Source: JBBECF01 sp040881945 | GTDB lineage: Bacteria > Pseudomonadota > Alphaproteobacteria > Dongiales > Dongiaceae | Direction of reading: 5' to 3' | DNA: 64,000 bases | NCBI GenBank assembly: GCA_040881945.1 | Contig: JBBECF010000130.1 | Span: forward strand, 1 to 64,000 | Shown here: positions 51,960 to 61,439 of the stretch, piece after piece | Layout of the letters: the number at the start of each line of letters is the position of its first letter | Position numbering within the stretch: position 1 is the first letter of the stretch | The notes under the pieces: generated by a model | Database searches by the model: none | The model's input: the letters and a program-made list of their open reading frames with translations, nothing else | What the model was told of the DNA's origin: nothing | Program-made: the position numbers and the translations under genes

Positions 51960-52823
51960 TCAGTGCAGTCGGCTCCAGGCCTGGGTGAGCAGGCGCCGGA
52001 CCAGCGCCTGCGCCGCGTGCCGCCGATACTCGGCCGGCGCCCGCAGGTCGTCGATGGGCCGGCAATCGTCGGCGGCCTGCCGGGCCGCCGCGTCGATCAG
52101 ATCGGGCGTCACCGCGCCGCCGTCGAGCAGCGCTTCGGCCCGCTTCGACCGGAACACCATCGGCGCCGCCGAGCCGATGGCGATGCGCGCCGCCGAGCAC
52201 CTGCCGCCGTCTTTCGTCAAGGCGACCGCGACCCCGAGGACGGCGATGGCGTCGCCTTTGCGCAAGCCCAATTTGTAGAACAAATTGGCCGTGTTGGGTC
52301 CCGGCGGCCGCCAGCGAATCGCGGTCAGCAACTCGTCCGGCCGCCGGACCGTCTTCTTGTAATCCACATAGAACTCGTCCAACGGCACGGTTCGCTCGCC
52401 GGACCGGCTTGCCAAGGTGACCCGCGCATCGAGGGCGAGCAAGGGGGGCACCAAATCGGCGGACGGCGAGGCGTAGCAGATATTGCCGGCGACGGTTGCG
52501 GCATTGCGCACCATATACCCGGCGAAGACTTCGGCCGATTCGACCAGACCGGGCGCGGCCCGGCGCATCGTCGGCTCGCGCAGCAAGTCGCTCAGAGTCG
52601 TCCGACCGCCGATGACGATCTCCGACTCGGCGCAGTCGATGCGGCGCAGCTCCCGCACTCTGGCGAGGCTGACGAACCGCCTGCTTCCGGGCCGTCTCGC
52701 CCGAAGATCGGGAAGCAGATTGGTGCCGCCGGCGAGCGGCAGCGCGTCGCCGCCGTTGTTCGCGAGGACCTCCAATGCCTCGGGCAGCGTCCGCGGCTCG
52801 TCGAGGTCGAAGGGCGGTAACAT
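51960..52823 (-). CDS. Molybdenum hydroxylase FAD-binding subunit
   Basis: A 287-residue medium subunit. The FAD contacts LAGGTNLLPDLRA and AATVAGNICYASPSADLVPPLLAL are present. It takes electrons from the 2Fe-2S subunit and hands them to an acceptor. Its 27-base gap to the iron-sulfur gene completes a classical medium-small-large order. Confidence 0.92.
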   Translation of the reverse strand: MLPPFDLDEPRTLPEALEVLANNGGDALPLAGGTNLLPDLRARRPGSRRFVSLARVRELRRIDCAESEIVIGGRTTLSDLLREPTMRRAAPGLVESAEVFAGYMVRNAATVAGNICYASPSADLVPPLLALDARVTLASRSGERTVPLDEFYVDYKKTVRRPDELLTAIRWRPPGPNTANLFYKLGLRKGDAIAVLGVAVALTKDGGRCSAARIAIGSAAPMVFRSKRAEALLDGGAVTPDLIDAAARQAADDCRPIDDLRAPAEYRRHAAQALVRRLLTQAWSRLH

Positions 52824-52856
52824 CGTTTGCCTCCAATAAGTTCGCGGCGCCGCCGG

Positions 52857-53639
52857 CTAAACCGCCCAACCGCCGCAGACGGCGATCTCCTGGCCGGTGA
52901 TCTGGCGCGAGTCGTCGCTCGCCAGAAAGATCACCGCGTTGGCGACGTCCTGCGGGGTGGTGATGCGTTTGAGCGCCATTTCGTCGACGTACTCCTGGTA
53001 GACTTGCTCGTAGGTCCAACCGCGTTTGCGCGCCTTTTCGCGGCACAGCCGGTCCATCCGCGGCGTATCGACGATGCCCGGCATGACCGCGTTGACGTTG
53101 ATATTGTATTCCCCGACGTCGAGCGCCGTCGTCCGGGTCAGGCCGCGCACGGCCCACTTCGACGAGCTGTACGCGGCGCGGTATCTGTAGCCGCGCAATC
53201 CCGATCCGCCGCCGATGTTCACGATCTTGCCGTAGCGCTGCCCGATCATCGTCGGCAGCGCATGCTTGATCGGCAGGAACATGCCCCTGACATTGATGCG
53301 CAGGAGAGTCTCGAAATCGGCGTCCTCGATCTCCCAGACCGGTGTCTCGATCGGTCCCGTCGCGCCGGCGGCGTTGACGAGAATGTCGATCCGGCCACCG
53401 AAGAAGTCCTTGGCGCGTTCGACCATCGCCGCGACCTGACCTTCGTCGGTGACATCGGCGACCGCCACCTCGGCCCGGCGCCCCATGGCGCGGATCTTGC
53501 CGCAGAGGTCCTCGAGCGGCTCGCGCGTGCGCGCCGCCAGCAGGAGGTCCGCGCCCTCGCGTGCGAGGGTCTCGGTGATCGTGCCGCCCATGCCCTGGGC
53601 CGCGCCGGTGATGATCGCCGTCTTGTTGTTCAGCCGCAT
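52857..53639 (-). CDS. SDR dehydrogenase/reductase of the hydantoinase operon
   Basis: A 260-residue short-chain dehydrogenase. Cofactor loop TGAAQGMGG (residues 11-19), NAAG near residue 87 and the catalytic YSSSK pair are intact, and ITGQEIAVCGGWAV is the typical end. The ATG at 53639 gives the classical length. It could oxidise a hydroxyl product in the pathway or supply a reduced intermediate; the reaction is not determined. Confidence 0.88.
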   Translation of the reverse strand: MRLNNKTAIITGAAQGMGGTITETLAREGADLLLAARTREPLEDLCGKIRAMGRRAEVAVADVTDEGQVAAMVERAKDFFGGRIDILVNAAGATGPIETPVWEIEDADFETLLRINVRGMFLPIKHALPTMIGQRYGKIVNIGGGSGLRGYRYRAAYSSSKWAVRGLTRTTALDVGEYNINVNAVMPGIVDTPRMDRLCREKARKRGWTYEQVYQEYVDEMALKRITTPQDVANAVIFLASDDSRQITGQEIAVCGGWAV

Positions 53640-53665
53640 GTCGGTGTCTCCCCGCTGAAAGCCCG

Positions 53666-55255
53666 TCAACCCGCCGGCGCGCCGTAGCCGCCGCCGCCAC
53701 TGGTCTCCATGATGACGCGGTCGCCCATTCCCAGGCGCAGATGGGTCTTGCCGGGCAGTCGCACGCTCCCGCCCGACGCCCGTTCGAGCGTGATGCGGAA
53801 GGGCGCGCCGCTTTCGCCCCCCTGCAACCCGTAGGGCGGTACGACGCAGCGTTCGACCATCGTGGTCAGCCACAGCTCGGGCGCATCGATGCGGTACACC
53901 CGGACCTGGCCGTCGCCGCCGCGATGGCGGCCGGATCCGCCCGAGCCGCGACGCAGCGCCTGCCGTTCAACGATGATCGGATAGTTGGCCTCGATTACCT
54001 CGGCCGGCGTATTCATCACGTTCGACATATGCGGCCGCACCGCCGGCATTCCGTCGCGGTCGTGCCGCGCCCCTTCGCCGCCGCCATGCACCTCGTAGAG
54101 GGTCGTCCACTGCCCGTTCCGAGGGTCGCGGCCGCTGAACAGCAGCAGCCCCGAGGTCGTCGAGCCGCCGGCCGTCAGCCGCTCCGGCACGACCGTCTCG
54201 AACGCCTTGAAGATGGCATCGACGATACGCTGCGAGGTCTCGTGGTTGCCGCCGACGACCGGGCGATCCGCCGGCGGCTGGAGCAGCGAGCCGGGCCGGG
54301 TGACGATCTGCAACGGTCGCGCGCAACCCGCGTTCGGCTGGATGTCCGGGCCGGCAATGGCCTTGATCGCATAGAACACGCTGGCGGCGGCCGTGAAGGG
54401 CGTGGCGTTGAGAGGCCCCGGCACGGCGTCGTCGGTCTCGGAGAAATCGAAGACCGCGCGATCTCCGTCGATCTCGATCCGCACCCTCACGGCCACCGGC
54501 CCGCCGCCGGCCGCATCGTCGTCGAGCCAGTCCTCGCCCCGGTAGGTACCGGGCGGCAGGCTGCGCAACGCCGCCCGCATCTCGACCTCCGACTGGTCGT
54601 GGAGGTCGGCGATCGCGGCTCGCATCGTGTGGGCGCCGTACCGGCGATACAGCTCCAGGACGCGCGCTTCGGCCGAGCGGGTCGCCGCCATCTGGGCCAG
54701 GATGTCCCCTTCCCGCTCCCTTGGCCCGCGCACGTTCGCGATGACGAGGTCCAGCTTCTCGCGATCGGGACCGCTCGCGGCGAAGAGGCGCAGCGGCGGG
54801 ATTCGCAACCCCTCTTGCCAGGCGTCCCGCGCGTCGGGCACGTAACTTCCCGGAAGAGCGCCGCCGATGTCCGCCCAATGCGCCAGGCTCACCGCAAAGG
54901 CCTGAAGCTCGCCTTCGGCGTAGATCGGGCGGATCGCCTTCACGTCGGGCAAGTGGTTCCCGCCGACCTCCGGCAAGTTGAGGAACCAGACGTCGCCCGG
55001 CGCGAGCCGGTCCGGCGAAACCCGCTTCAGGAATTCGACGACCGTCGCGCCCATGATCCCCAGATGAGCCGGAATGTCCCGTCCCTGGGCGATCAGGCCG
55101 CCCCGGGCGTCGGTCAGGGCCGACGACAGATCGCCGGCTTCGCGCAGCAACGGCGAGCGCGCCGAGCGCATGAGCACGAGGGACATTTCCTCGGCGATCG
55201 CGGTGATCGCGTGGCGGATGACTTCTACCGTGAACGGGTCGACCCTGGCGCTCAT
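53666..55255 (-). CDS. hyuB: Hydantoinase B/oxoprolinase-family subunit
   Basis: A 529-residue HyuB-type subunit. FTVEVIRHAITAIAEEM, VWFLNLPEVGGNHLPDVKAIRPIY, and the NVMNTPAEVIEANYP and SGGSGRHRGGDGQVR segments are characteristic. With HyuA it forms an ATP-dependent ring-opening enzyme (5-oxoprolinase, N-methylhydantoinase) or, in some relatives, acetone carboxylase. No acetone-carboxylase gamma subunit is encoded nearby, which argues for the hydrolase type. Confidence 0.88.
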   Translation of the reverse strand: MSARVDPFTVEVIRHAITAIAEEMSLVLMRSARSPLLREAGDLSSALTDARGGLIAQGRDIPAHLGIMGATVVEFLKRVSPDRLAPGDVWFLNLPEVGGNHLPDVKAIRPIYAEGELQAFAVSLAHWADIGGALPGSYVPDARDAWQEGLRIPPLRLFAASGPDREKLDLVIANVRGPREREGDILAQMAATRSAEARVLELYRRYGAHTMRAAIADLHDQSEVEMRAALRSLPPGTYRGEDWLDDDAAGGGPVAVRVRIEIDGDRAVFDFSETDDAVPGPLNATPFTAAASVFYAIKAIAGPDIQPNAGCARPLQIVTRPGSLLQPPADRPVVGGNHETSQRIVDAIFKAFETVVPERLTAGGSTTSGLLLFSGRDPRNGQWTTLYEVHGGGEGARHDRDGMPAVRPHMSNVMNTPAEVIEANYPIIVERQALRRGSGGSGRHRGGDGQVRVYRIDAPELWLTTMVERCVVPPYGLQGGESGAPFRITLERASGGSVRLPGKTHLRLGMGDRVIMETSGGGGYGAPAG

Positions 55256-57270
55256 GGCAAGTTGCCCACATCGATGAGCAGGTGCCCGTGCTCATCCGTC
55301 CGGGCGCTTGACGCCGGATCGATCACCACCGTCGACCATTCGTCCTCGATGATGGCCGGCCCCGCGACTTCGACGGCGACGCCAAGACTGTCGCGGTCGT
55401 AGCGCGGCGTGTCGACGGGTCGCGCGATTTCGAACCAGCACGGCACCGTGCCGATGCGCAAGGGCGCCTGCCCCGGCACGGCGGCCGGCCGGTCGTCGAT
55501 TCGCTCGCCTCGCGGCGCCGCCAGCGTCAGTCGCAAGGCCTCGAGTTCCCATTCCTCGTCGGTCGCGAAGCCGTAGAGCCGGTCGTGGCGCAGCTTGAAG
55601 TCGGCGCCCAGCCGAGCGGCATCGATGGGATCGTCGACCGACACCTCGACGGTGTCGCTCTGCCCGGCATAGCGAACCAACGCGACGTAGCGCCGGTCGA
55701 GACGGTCCTCGGAAAGGCCGCTGGCCAAGAGCGGCCGCGACAGCCGCTCGTAGAGCCCGCGGCTCACGCTGTTCAATCTTGCTTCGTCCCAGCGCGCGCT
55801 GGAAAGGTGGATCGCGTGCTGCTCGGCATAGCTGAGGTCGGCGGTGAGGCAGCCGAGCGCCGAGAACGCGCTGGACAACCGCGGCACGAGGACCTTGGCG
55901 ATGCCGAACTCGCGCGCCAGCGACACCGCGTGGATCGGCCCGGCGCCGCCGAACGCGAGCAGGACGCAGTCGCGGGCATCGACGCCCTGCTCGATCGTCA
56001 CCCGCCGCAAGGCCCGCGCCATGCTGGCGTTGGCGATTCGATGGATCCCGAACGCCGCCTCCTGCGGCGACGCCCCGAACGCCGCGGCGATGGTCCCGAC
56101 CGCCGCCGCCGCCTTTGCGGCATCGAGCCGGACGGTCCGGCCCAGCAGCCGGTCGGCACTGAGATAACCGAGCACGACGTTCGCGTCCGTCACCGTCGGC
56201 GCCGTTCCGCCCAGCCCGTAACAGGCCGGGCCGGGCTCGGCGCCCGCGCTGTCCGGTCCGACCCGGATCGCCTTGCCGTCGATGCGCGCGATCGATCCGC
56301 CGCCGGCGCCGATCGAATCGACGGCGACCATGAGCTGACGGATCGCCCGCCCGGCAAGCCGCTGACCGCCGCTGATCCGCGCCTTCCCGTCGAGCACCAC
56401 GCAGGTATCGGTGGTCGTACCGCCCATGTCGAAGGCGATCACGGCATCGAGGCCCAGTTCCTCCGCCACTCGGGCGGCCGCGGCGACGCCCGCCGCCGGG
56501 CCGGACAGCGCCAGCGCCAGCGGCCGGCCGCGGACGGCCGCCGCCGAGGCCATCCCGCCCGCCGAATGGAACAGATGCAGGTTCGTCCGGGCGCCGGCGC
56601 GCCGTTCGAGGCGATCGACATAGGCCGCCGTCTCGGGCATGAGGGCGGCGTTGAGGATCGTCGAATTGCTCCGCTCGTACTCCCGCGGTTCGGGGTTGAG
56701 TTGATGCGACACGGCGAGGTAGCGCACGACCGCGCGCAGTCTATCCGCCAGTCGCAGTTCGTGCTCGGCATTGACGAAGCTGTGCTGCAGCACGACCGCC
56801 GCGGCCTCGACGCCGAGCCGTTCGACGTCGCGCGCGACGCGCTCGACCTCGGCCTCGGCCAGGGCGACGAGCACGCGACCTTCGGAGTCGATGCGCTCGC
56901 GCGCCTCGATCCGGTGTTCCGCCGGCACCAAAGGCGGCAGTTTGGGCGGCACCTCGAGGCGATAGAGCTCGCGCCGGTTCTGCCGCCCGATCTCGATGGT
57001 GTCGCCGAAGCCCTCCGTGGCGACCAGCGCCACCGGCGCCAGCCGGCCCTGAACGATGGCGTTGGTCGCCATCGTCGTGCCGTGGACCAGGTCGCACACC
57101 TCGGCCCAGGAGAGCCCGACCGCGGCCAGGGCGGCATCGACGCCGGCCACGGGGTCGCTCGGCCGGCTCGGGACCTTGGCGGTGCGCAGGCTCCCGTCCC
57201 GGCCGTTGACGGCCACCACATCGGTGAACGTCCCGCCCATATCGACGCCGACTTTCCAGACCGCCGTCAT
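55252..57270 (-). CDS. hyuA: Hydantoinase A/oxoprolinase-family subunit
   Basis: A 672-residue ATP-binding subunit of the HyuA family. It begins GVDMGGTFTDVV, the phosphate-binding loop of the ASKHA fold, and has GTTMATNAIVQGR, AFDMGGTTTDT and DSIGAGGGSIARID downstream. The ATG at 57270 gives the normal length. It phosphorylates a lactam or hydantoin ring carbonyl using ATP, before HyuB-assisted opening. It is the first gene of the operon and faces the LysR gene across an AT-rich divergent promoter region. Confidence 0.9.
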   Translation of the reverse strand: MTAVWKVGVDMGGTFTDVVAVNGRDGSLRTAKVPSRPSDPVAGVDAALAAVGLSWAEVCDLVHGTTMATNAIVQGRLAPVALVATEGFGDTIEIGRQNRRELYRLEVPPKLPPLVPAEHRIEARERIDSEGRVLVALAEAEVERVARDVERLGVEAAAVVLQHSFVNAEHELRLADRLRAVVRYLAVSHQLNPEPREYERSNSTILNAALMPETAAYVDRLERRAGARTNLHLFHSAGGMASAAAVRGRPLALALSGPAAGVAAAARVAEELGLDAVIAFDMGGTTTDTCVVLDGKARISGGQRLAGRAIRQLMVAVDSIGAGGGSIARIDGKAIRVGPDSAGAEPGPACYGLGGTAPTVTDANVVLGYLSADRLLGRTVRLDAAKAAAAVGTIAAAFGASPQEAAFGIHRIANASMARALRRVTIEQGVDARDCVLLAFGGAGPIHAVSLAREFGIAKVLVPRLSSAFSALGCLTADLSYAEQHAIHLSSARWDEARLNSVSRGLYERLSRPLLASGLSEDRLDRRYVALVRYAGQSDTVEVSVDDPIDAARLGADFKLRHDRLYGFATDEEWELEALRLTLAAPRGERIDDRPAAVPGQAPLRIGTVPCWFEIARPVDTPRYDRDSLGVAVEVAGPAIIEDEWSTVVIDPASSARTDEHGHLLIDVGNLP

Positions 57271-57360
57271 CAGGGATGCCCGGCAAGAGGAATTCGCTGT
57301 GCCGCCGACAACCGCGGGCGACCGCGCCGTAGCTGCCACCTTGCAGGGAGGCTTTCATGA

Positions 57361-57417
57361 CGGCGTACATAGATAAATTAGATTTTAAGTTGCTAGATTA
57401 TAGTTTTTGACTAAGCT
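57361..57417. promoter_or_regulatory. AT-rich divergent promoter/operator region
   Basis: This stretch is far richer in A and T than its surroundings and carries TAGAT three times (57370, 57379, 57394) with several T-N11-A arrangements. It lies between the divergent hyuA and LysR genes and is the natural site for LysR-type control of both. Confidence 0.55.
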
Positions 57418-57486
57418 ATGCGCACCGGGCGGTGCGCCATCCGCGACGCTGACCGCGCGGCAGGTCCGTCATCCCAGGTGCGCGCG

Positions 57487-58395
57487 ATGCTGCGATATAC
57501 GCTGAGGCAGCTCGAGTACTTCGTCACCACGGCCGAATGCGGAAGCATCGCGAAGGCCGCCGCCCGCCTCAACGTCTCGCAACCGTCGGTCTCCGTCGCG
57601 GTCTCCAAGCTGGAGCAGCAGTTCGGTCTCGAGCTGTTCGTTCGACATCACGCCCAGGGCGTATCGCTGACCCGTCCCGGCCACCGCCTGGTGGTGGAAG
57701 CCCGCGACATGCTCCGACACGCCAGGCAGATTCAACAGAATGCGGAGGCATCGGGAACCGTTGTCGGCGGCGAGATCGAGCTCGCTTGCTTTTCGACCTT
57801 CGCGCCGCTGTTCGTGCCCGAGCTGGTGGCGCGGTTCCGCGAGCGCTATCCGGCCGTCCGGTTCAATCTGCAAGAGGGGCTTCAGCACACGCTCGTCGCG
57901 GGTCTCCTGTCCGGTCGCTTCGAACTTGCCCTGCTCTATGACCGGGAGCTCCCCGAGGAGATCGTCGTGGAGCGACTGGCGTCCTTCCAGCCTTACGCGT
58001 TGCTGCCGGAACGGCATCCGCTCGCCGCCAAGAAAAGCGTAAGTCTCGCCAGCCTCAAGGACGAGCCCTACATTCTCCTGGACATCCCGCCGAGCCGGGG
58101 CTTTTTCCTCGAGATCTTTCGCAGATCGGGGATCGAACCGAAGATCGCCTTCTCCTCGCCGTCGATCGAAATGGTCCGCGGCTTGGTCGGTCAGAGTCAG
58201 GGGTTCTCACTGCTCGTCACGCACCCGCACTTCGATCACACCTACGACGGTAAGGTAATCGCGACGCGGCCGCTCGTGCAGCAAACGATCTCGGGCGATA
58301 TCTGCCTCGCACGTCTGCGACAGGCGAGGCCGACCCGCCTGATGCAGCTCTTCCGCGATTTCTGCAAAGACTGGTTCGTGCGATATACCGATTAG
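57487..58395 (+). CDS. LysR-family transcriptional regulator
   Basis: A 302-residue regulator. The N-terminal helix-turn-helix covers LEYFVTTAECGSIAKAAARLNVSQPSVSVAVSKLEQQFG, and the effector-binding domain follows. ATG 57487 starts MLRYTLRQLEYF; an in-frame ATG at 57418 would add 23 residues without family support. Divergent to the hyuA operon, it most likely activates it in response to the pathway substrate or an intermediate. Confidence 0.9.
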   Translation: MLRYTLRQLEYFVTTAECGSIAKAAARLNVSQPSVSVAVSKLEQQFGLELFVRHHAQGVSLTRPGHRLVVEARDMLRHARQIQQNAEASGTVVGGEIELACFSTFAPLFVPELVARFRERYPAVRFNLQEGLQHTLVAGLLSGRFELALLYDRELPEEIVVERLASFQPYALLPERHPLAAKKSVSLASLKDEPYILLDIPPSRGFFLEIFRRSGIEPKIAFSSPSIEMVRGLVGQSQGFSLLVTHPHFDHTYDGKVIATRPLVQQTISGDICLARLRQARPTRLMQLFRDFCKDWFVRYTD

Positions 58396-59740
58396 GCGCG
58401 TCGCGAACGGGGCTTCTTCGCGTCGTTCTCGATCAGGATGGCGCGGAAATCGTTGACGTTGGTCAGCGTCGGGCCGGTGATGACGAGGTCGTCGAGCGCG
58501 CTGAAGAAGCCGTAGCCGTCGTTGTCGGCCAGCCGCGCCTTGGCGCCGACGCCCTTGGCCGTCGCCCGCCGCAGCGTATCGTCGGCGAGGATCGCGCCGG
58601 CGTTGTCCTCGGTGCCGTCGATGCCGTCGGTATCGGCGGCAAGGGCGTGGATGCCGGGATGTCCGTCGAGGGCGATCGCCAGGGCGAGCAGGAATTCGAG
58701 GTTGCGCCCGCCGCGGCCCTTGCCGCGCAGGGTGACCGTCGTCTCGCCGCCCGACAGCAGGACGCAAGGGGCCGTTGCCGGCTGGCCGTGGCGGCGCACC
58801 TGCAAGGCGATCCCGGCCATCACCTTGGCGACCTCGCGCGCCTCGCCCTCGATGGCATCGCCCAGGATCAGCGGCGCGACGCCGGCGTCGCGGGCGGCGC
58901 GCGCCGCCGCCNNNNNNNNNNGGGGGGGGGGCGGGGGGGGGGGGGGGGGGGGGCCGCCGCCGCCTCGAGCGACATCTGCGGAGTCGCGATCACGAGGTTG
59001 GCGACATTGTCCAAGCGCCGATCGCCCGGCTTCGGCGTCTCGTCCGCGGCCCGGTCGAGATGCGCTTGCACGGCGGGCGGCGGCACGATGCCATAGCGCT
59101 CGAGAACCGCGCGGGCATCGGCGAAGGTCGAGGGATCGGGCACCGTCGGTCCCGAGGCGATCGCCGCGGTGTCGTCGCCGGGCACGTCGGAGATCACCAG
59201 GCTCACCATCCTGGCGGGGTACGCCGCGGCCGCAAGCCGGCCGCCCTTGATCGCCGACAGGTGCTTGCGGACGACATTCATCTGGCCGATATCGGCACCC
59301 GAGGCGAGCAGCGCGCGGTTGACCGCCTGCTTGTCCTCGAGCGTCAGGCCCGGCGCCGGCAAGGCGAGCAGGGCCGAGCCGCCGCCGGAGACGAGGCAGA
59401 GCACGAGGTCGTCGGGGCCGGCTGACTTGGCGAGCTCGAGGATGCGCTCGGCGGCGGCGCGCCCGGCCGCGTCGGGCACGGGATGCGCCGCCTCGACGAT
59501 TTGGACGCGCCGGCAGGGGACGCCGTGGCCATAGCGCGTGACGACGATGCCCTCGAGCGACCCTCGCCAATTGTCCTCGACCGCCTTGGCCATCGCCGCC
59601 GAGGCCTTGCCGGCGCCGAGCACGATCGTGCGGCCCTTGGGCAGCGGCGGCAGATGCGGCGGCACGCACAGATACGGCAGCGCCGCCGCCACGGCGGCGT
59701 CGAACAGGGCTGTCAGCAGTTGACGCGGCGATTCGGACAT
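58392..59740 (-). CDS. Glycerate 2-kinase (MOFRL/GckA family), broken by an assembly gap
   Basis: The two reading frames together give one protein of about 435 residues. The N-terminal part has VLGAGKASAAMAKAVEDNW and LVSGGGSALLALPAPG; the C-terminal MOFRL part has LLSGGETTVTLRGKGRGGRN, AADTDGIDGTEDNAGA and TNVNDFRAILI. The frame changes only at 10 N and a run of G (58912-58953), which I take as sequencing or assembly error rather than a true frameshift. It phosphorylates glycerate; older annotations call the family hydroxypyruvate reductase. It could channel glyoxylate from ureidoglycolate into glycolysis. Confidence 0.82.
58912..58953. other. Assembly gap and poly-G artefact
   Basis: Ten N are followed by ten G, one C and twenty-one G. 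The same place in glycerate kinases normally encodes an ordinary alanine-rich helix, so most of this run is probably not real. Confidence 0.8.
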
Positions 59741-59924
59741 GGCCTGCGCAATTCGCTTCCGGCGGCGACGACCCGGCGACTGTGCCTCGGTCCCGGTGTC
59801 TCGGCAAGAGCCGGTATCCGGCGTCGAAAACCGGCGCCCGGTTGTCTTTTTCGCGGCATGATATAGACATGAGGCCTTTATTGGACAGGCGGCCTCGTTG
59901 CTTGCGAAATTTCCGGAGACCGGA

Positions 59925-60926
59925 ATGATCTCGACGATCGAACTTCCCGATTTCGTCCGCGACCTAGTGAATCTTGCCTCGCCTCGCCTCGGCGCCGAGG
60001 CCGTCGCCGCTTCGGACGAGTTTTTCGCTCCGAAGGAGCGGATGCTGGCGGACGCCCCAGCCGTCTTCATTCCCGACAAGTACGACGATCACGGCAAATG
60101 GATGGACGGCTGGGAATCGCGCCGCCGGCGCGGCGCGGGCCACGACTGGTGCCTGGTCAGGCTCGGCGTCAAGGGCACGATCCGGGGCGTCGATATCGAT
60201 ACCAGTCATTTCACGGGCAACTATCCCCCGGCCGCGTCGATCGAGGCCTGCCTGAGCGACCGGGCGCCCGACGAGCGGTCGCGGTGGACAACCATCCTGC
60301 CGGCGACGCCGTTGGGGCCGAACGCGCACCATTACCTGCCGGTCGCGTCGGACGGCGTGTTCAATTACCTGAAGCTGCACATCCATCCCGATGGCGGCGT
60401 GGCGCGGCTGCGCGTCTATGGCGAGCCGGTGGCCGCCTGGGAGGGCAAGGACCGCGCCGCCGTTTACGAGCTGTCGGCCCTGGCCAATGGCGGCCGCATT
60501 GTCGCCTACAACGACGCCCACTACGGGACCGTGTGGACGCTGCTGACCGCCGGGCGCGGCGTCGACATGGGCGACGGCTGGGAAACCCGCCGGCGGCGCG
60601 AGCCGGGCAACGACTGGATCATCGTGCGACTCGGCGCCCCGGGCACGATCGAGACGGTCGAGGTCGATACGGCCCACTACAAGGGAAACTATCCCGACCG
60701 CTGCTCGCTCCAGGCGGCGCTCGTGGCGTCGGGCACGGACAGCGCGGTGATCGCCCAGTCCATGTCCTGGGACGAGGTGCTTCCGCCGCAGAAGCTGTCG
60801 ATGGACAAGGTCCATGAGTTCGGCGGCGACCTCATCCGCGGCGTCGGGCCGGTCAACCACGTGAAGCTCAATATCTATCCCGACGGCGGCATCAGCCGCC
60901 TGCGCGTCTTCGGCAAGTTGGCCTGA
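59925..60926 (+). CDS. alc: Allantoicase
   Basis: A 333-residue allantoate amidinohydrolase-type allantoicase, splitting allantoate to ureidoglycolate and urea. It consists of two homologous halves, each with a VRLGVKGTIRGVDIDTSHFTGNYP-like and HPDGGVARLRVYG-like segment (residues about 70-165 and 215-330), the normal allantoicase layout. ATG 59925 follows GGAG. The ureidoglycolate lyase gene follows 12 bases later, matching the reaction order. Confidence 0.93.
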   Translation: MISTIELPDFVRDLVNLASPRLGAEAVAASDEFFAPKERMLADAPAVFIPDKYDDHGKWMDGWESRRRRGAGHDWCLVRLGVKGTIRGVDIDTSHFTGNYPPAASIEACLSDRAPDERSRWTTILPATPLGPNAHHYLPVASDGVFNYLKLHIHPDGGVARLRVYGEPVAAWEGKDRAAVYELSALANGGRIVAYNDAHYGTVWTLLTAGRGVDMGDGWETRRRREPGNDWIIVRLGAPGTIETVEVDTAHYKGNYPDRCSLQAALVASGTDSAVIAQSMSWDEVLPPQKLSMDKVHEFGGDLIRGVGPVNHVKLNIYPDGGISRLRVFGKLA

Positions 60927-60938
60927 CAGGGCGCCGCC

Positions 60939-61439
60939 GTGCCTACGATCCTCAGGCCGGAGGCGCTGACCCGCGCGGCGTTCAAGCCCTTCGGCGACGT
61001 CATCGAGACGGCCGGCGCGCGCCACTATCCGATCAACCAGGGCACGACGATGCGCTATCACGACCTGGCGGCCGTCGATGTCGCGACGGACCGTGGCGCG
61101 GCGCTCATCAACATCTTCCGCGGACAGCCGTGGCCGCAGCCGATCCACATCCGGCTCATGGAACGGCATCCCCTGGGCAGTCAGGCATTCGTCCCGCTCC
61201 AGCGGCAGGACTATCTCGTCGTCGTCGCCGATCCCGCGCAGCCTCTATCGCCCGGCACGCTGCGCGCCTTCCGCGCCAAGGGCACGCAGGGCGTCAACTA
61301 TGGGCGCAACGTCTGGCATCACCCGCTGCTCGTGCTCGAGGCAGACAGCGATTTCCTCGTGGTCGATCGCGGCGGCCCGGGCGACAACGAGGAGGAATTC
61401 CGGTTCGCCGAGGACGCGGTGGTCTTTCTCGAAGTCTAA
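60939..61439 (+). CDS. allA: Ureidoglycolate lyase
   Basis: A 166-residue AllA-family lyase that releases glyoxylate and urea from ureidoglycolate. FKPFGDVIETAGARHYPINQG and HPLGSQAFVPLQRQDYLVVVA, with the final NVWHHPLLVLEADSDFLVVDR region, are conserved. The start is GTG at 60939. It ends against the convergent allantoinase gene with a four-base overlap. Confidence 0.92.
   Translation: MPTILRPEALTRAAFKPFGDVIETAGARHYPINQGTTMRYHDLAAVDVATDRGAALINIFRGQPWPQPIHIRLMERHPLGSQAFVPLQRQDYLVVVADPAQPLSPGTLRAFRAKGTQGVNYGRNVWHHPLLVLEADSDFLVVDRGGPGDNEEEFRFAEDAVVFLEV

Noticed and set aside
58922..58953. Poly-proline stretch in the glycerate kinase
   Set aside because: It is the translation of a poly-G run next to N characters, probably a sequencing artefact rather than a real proline tract.
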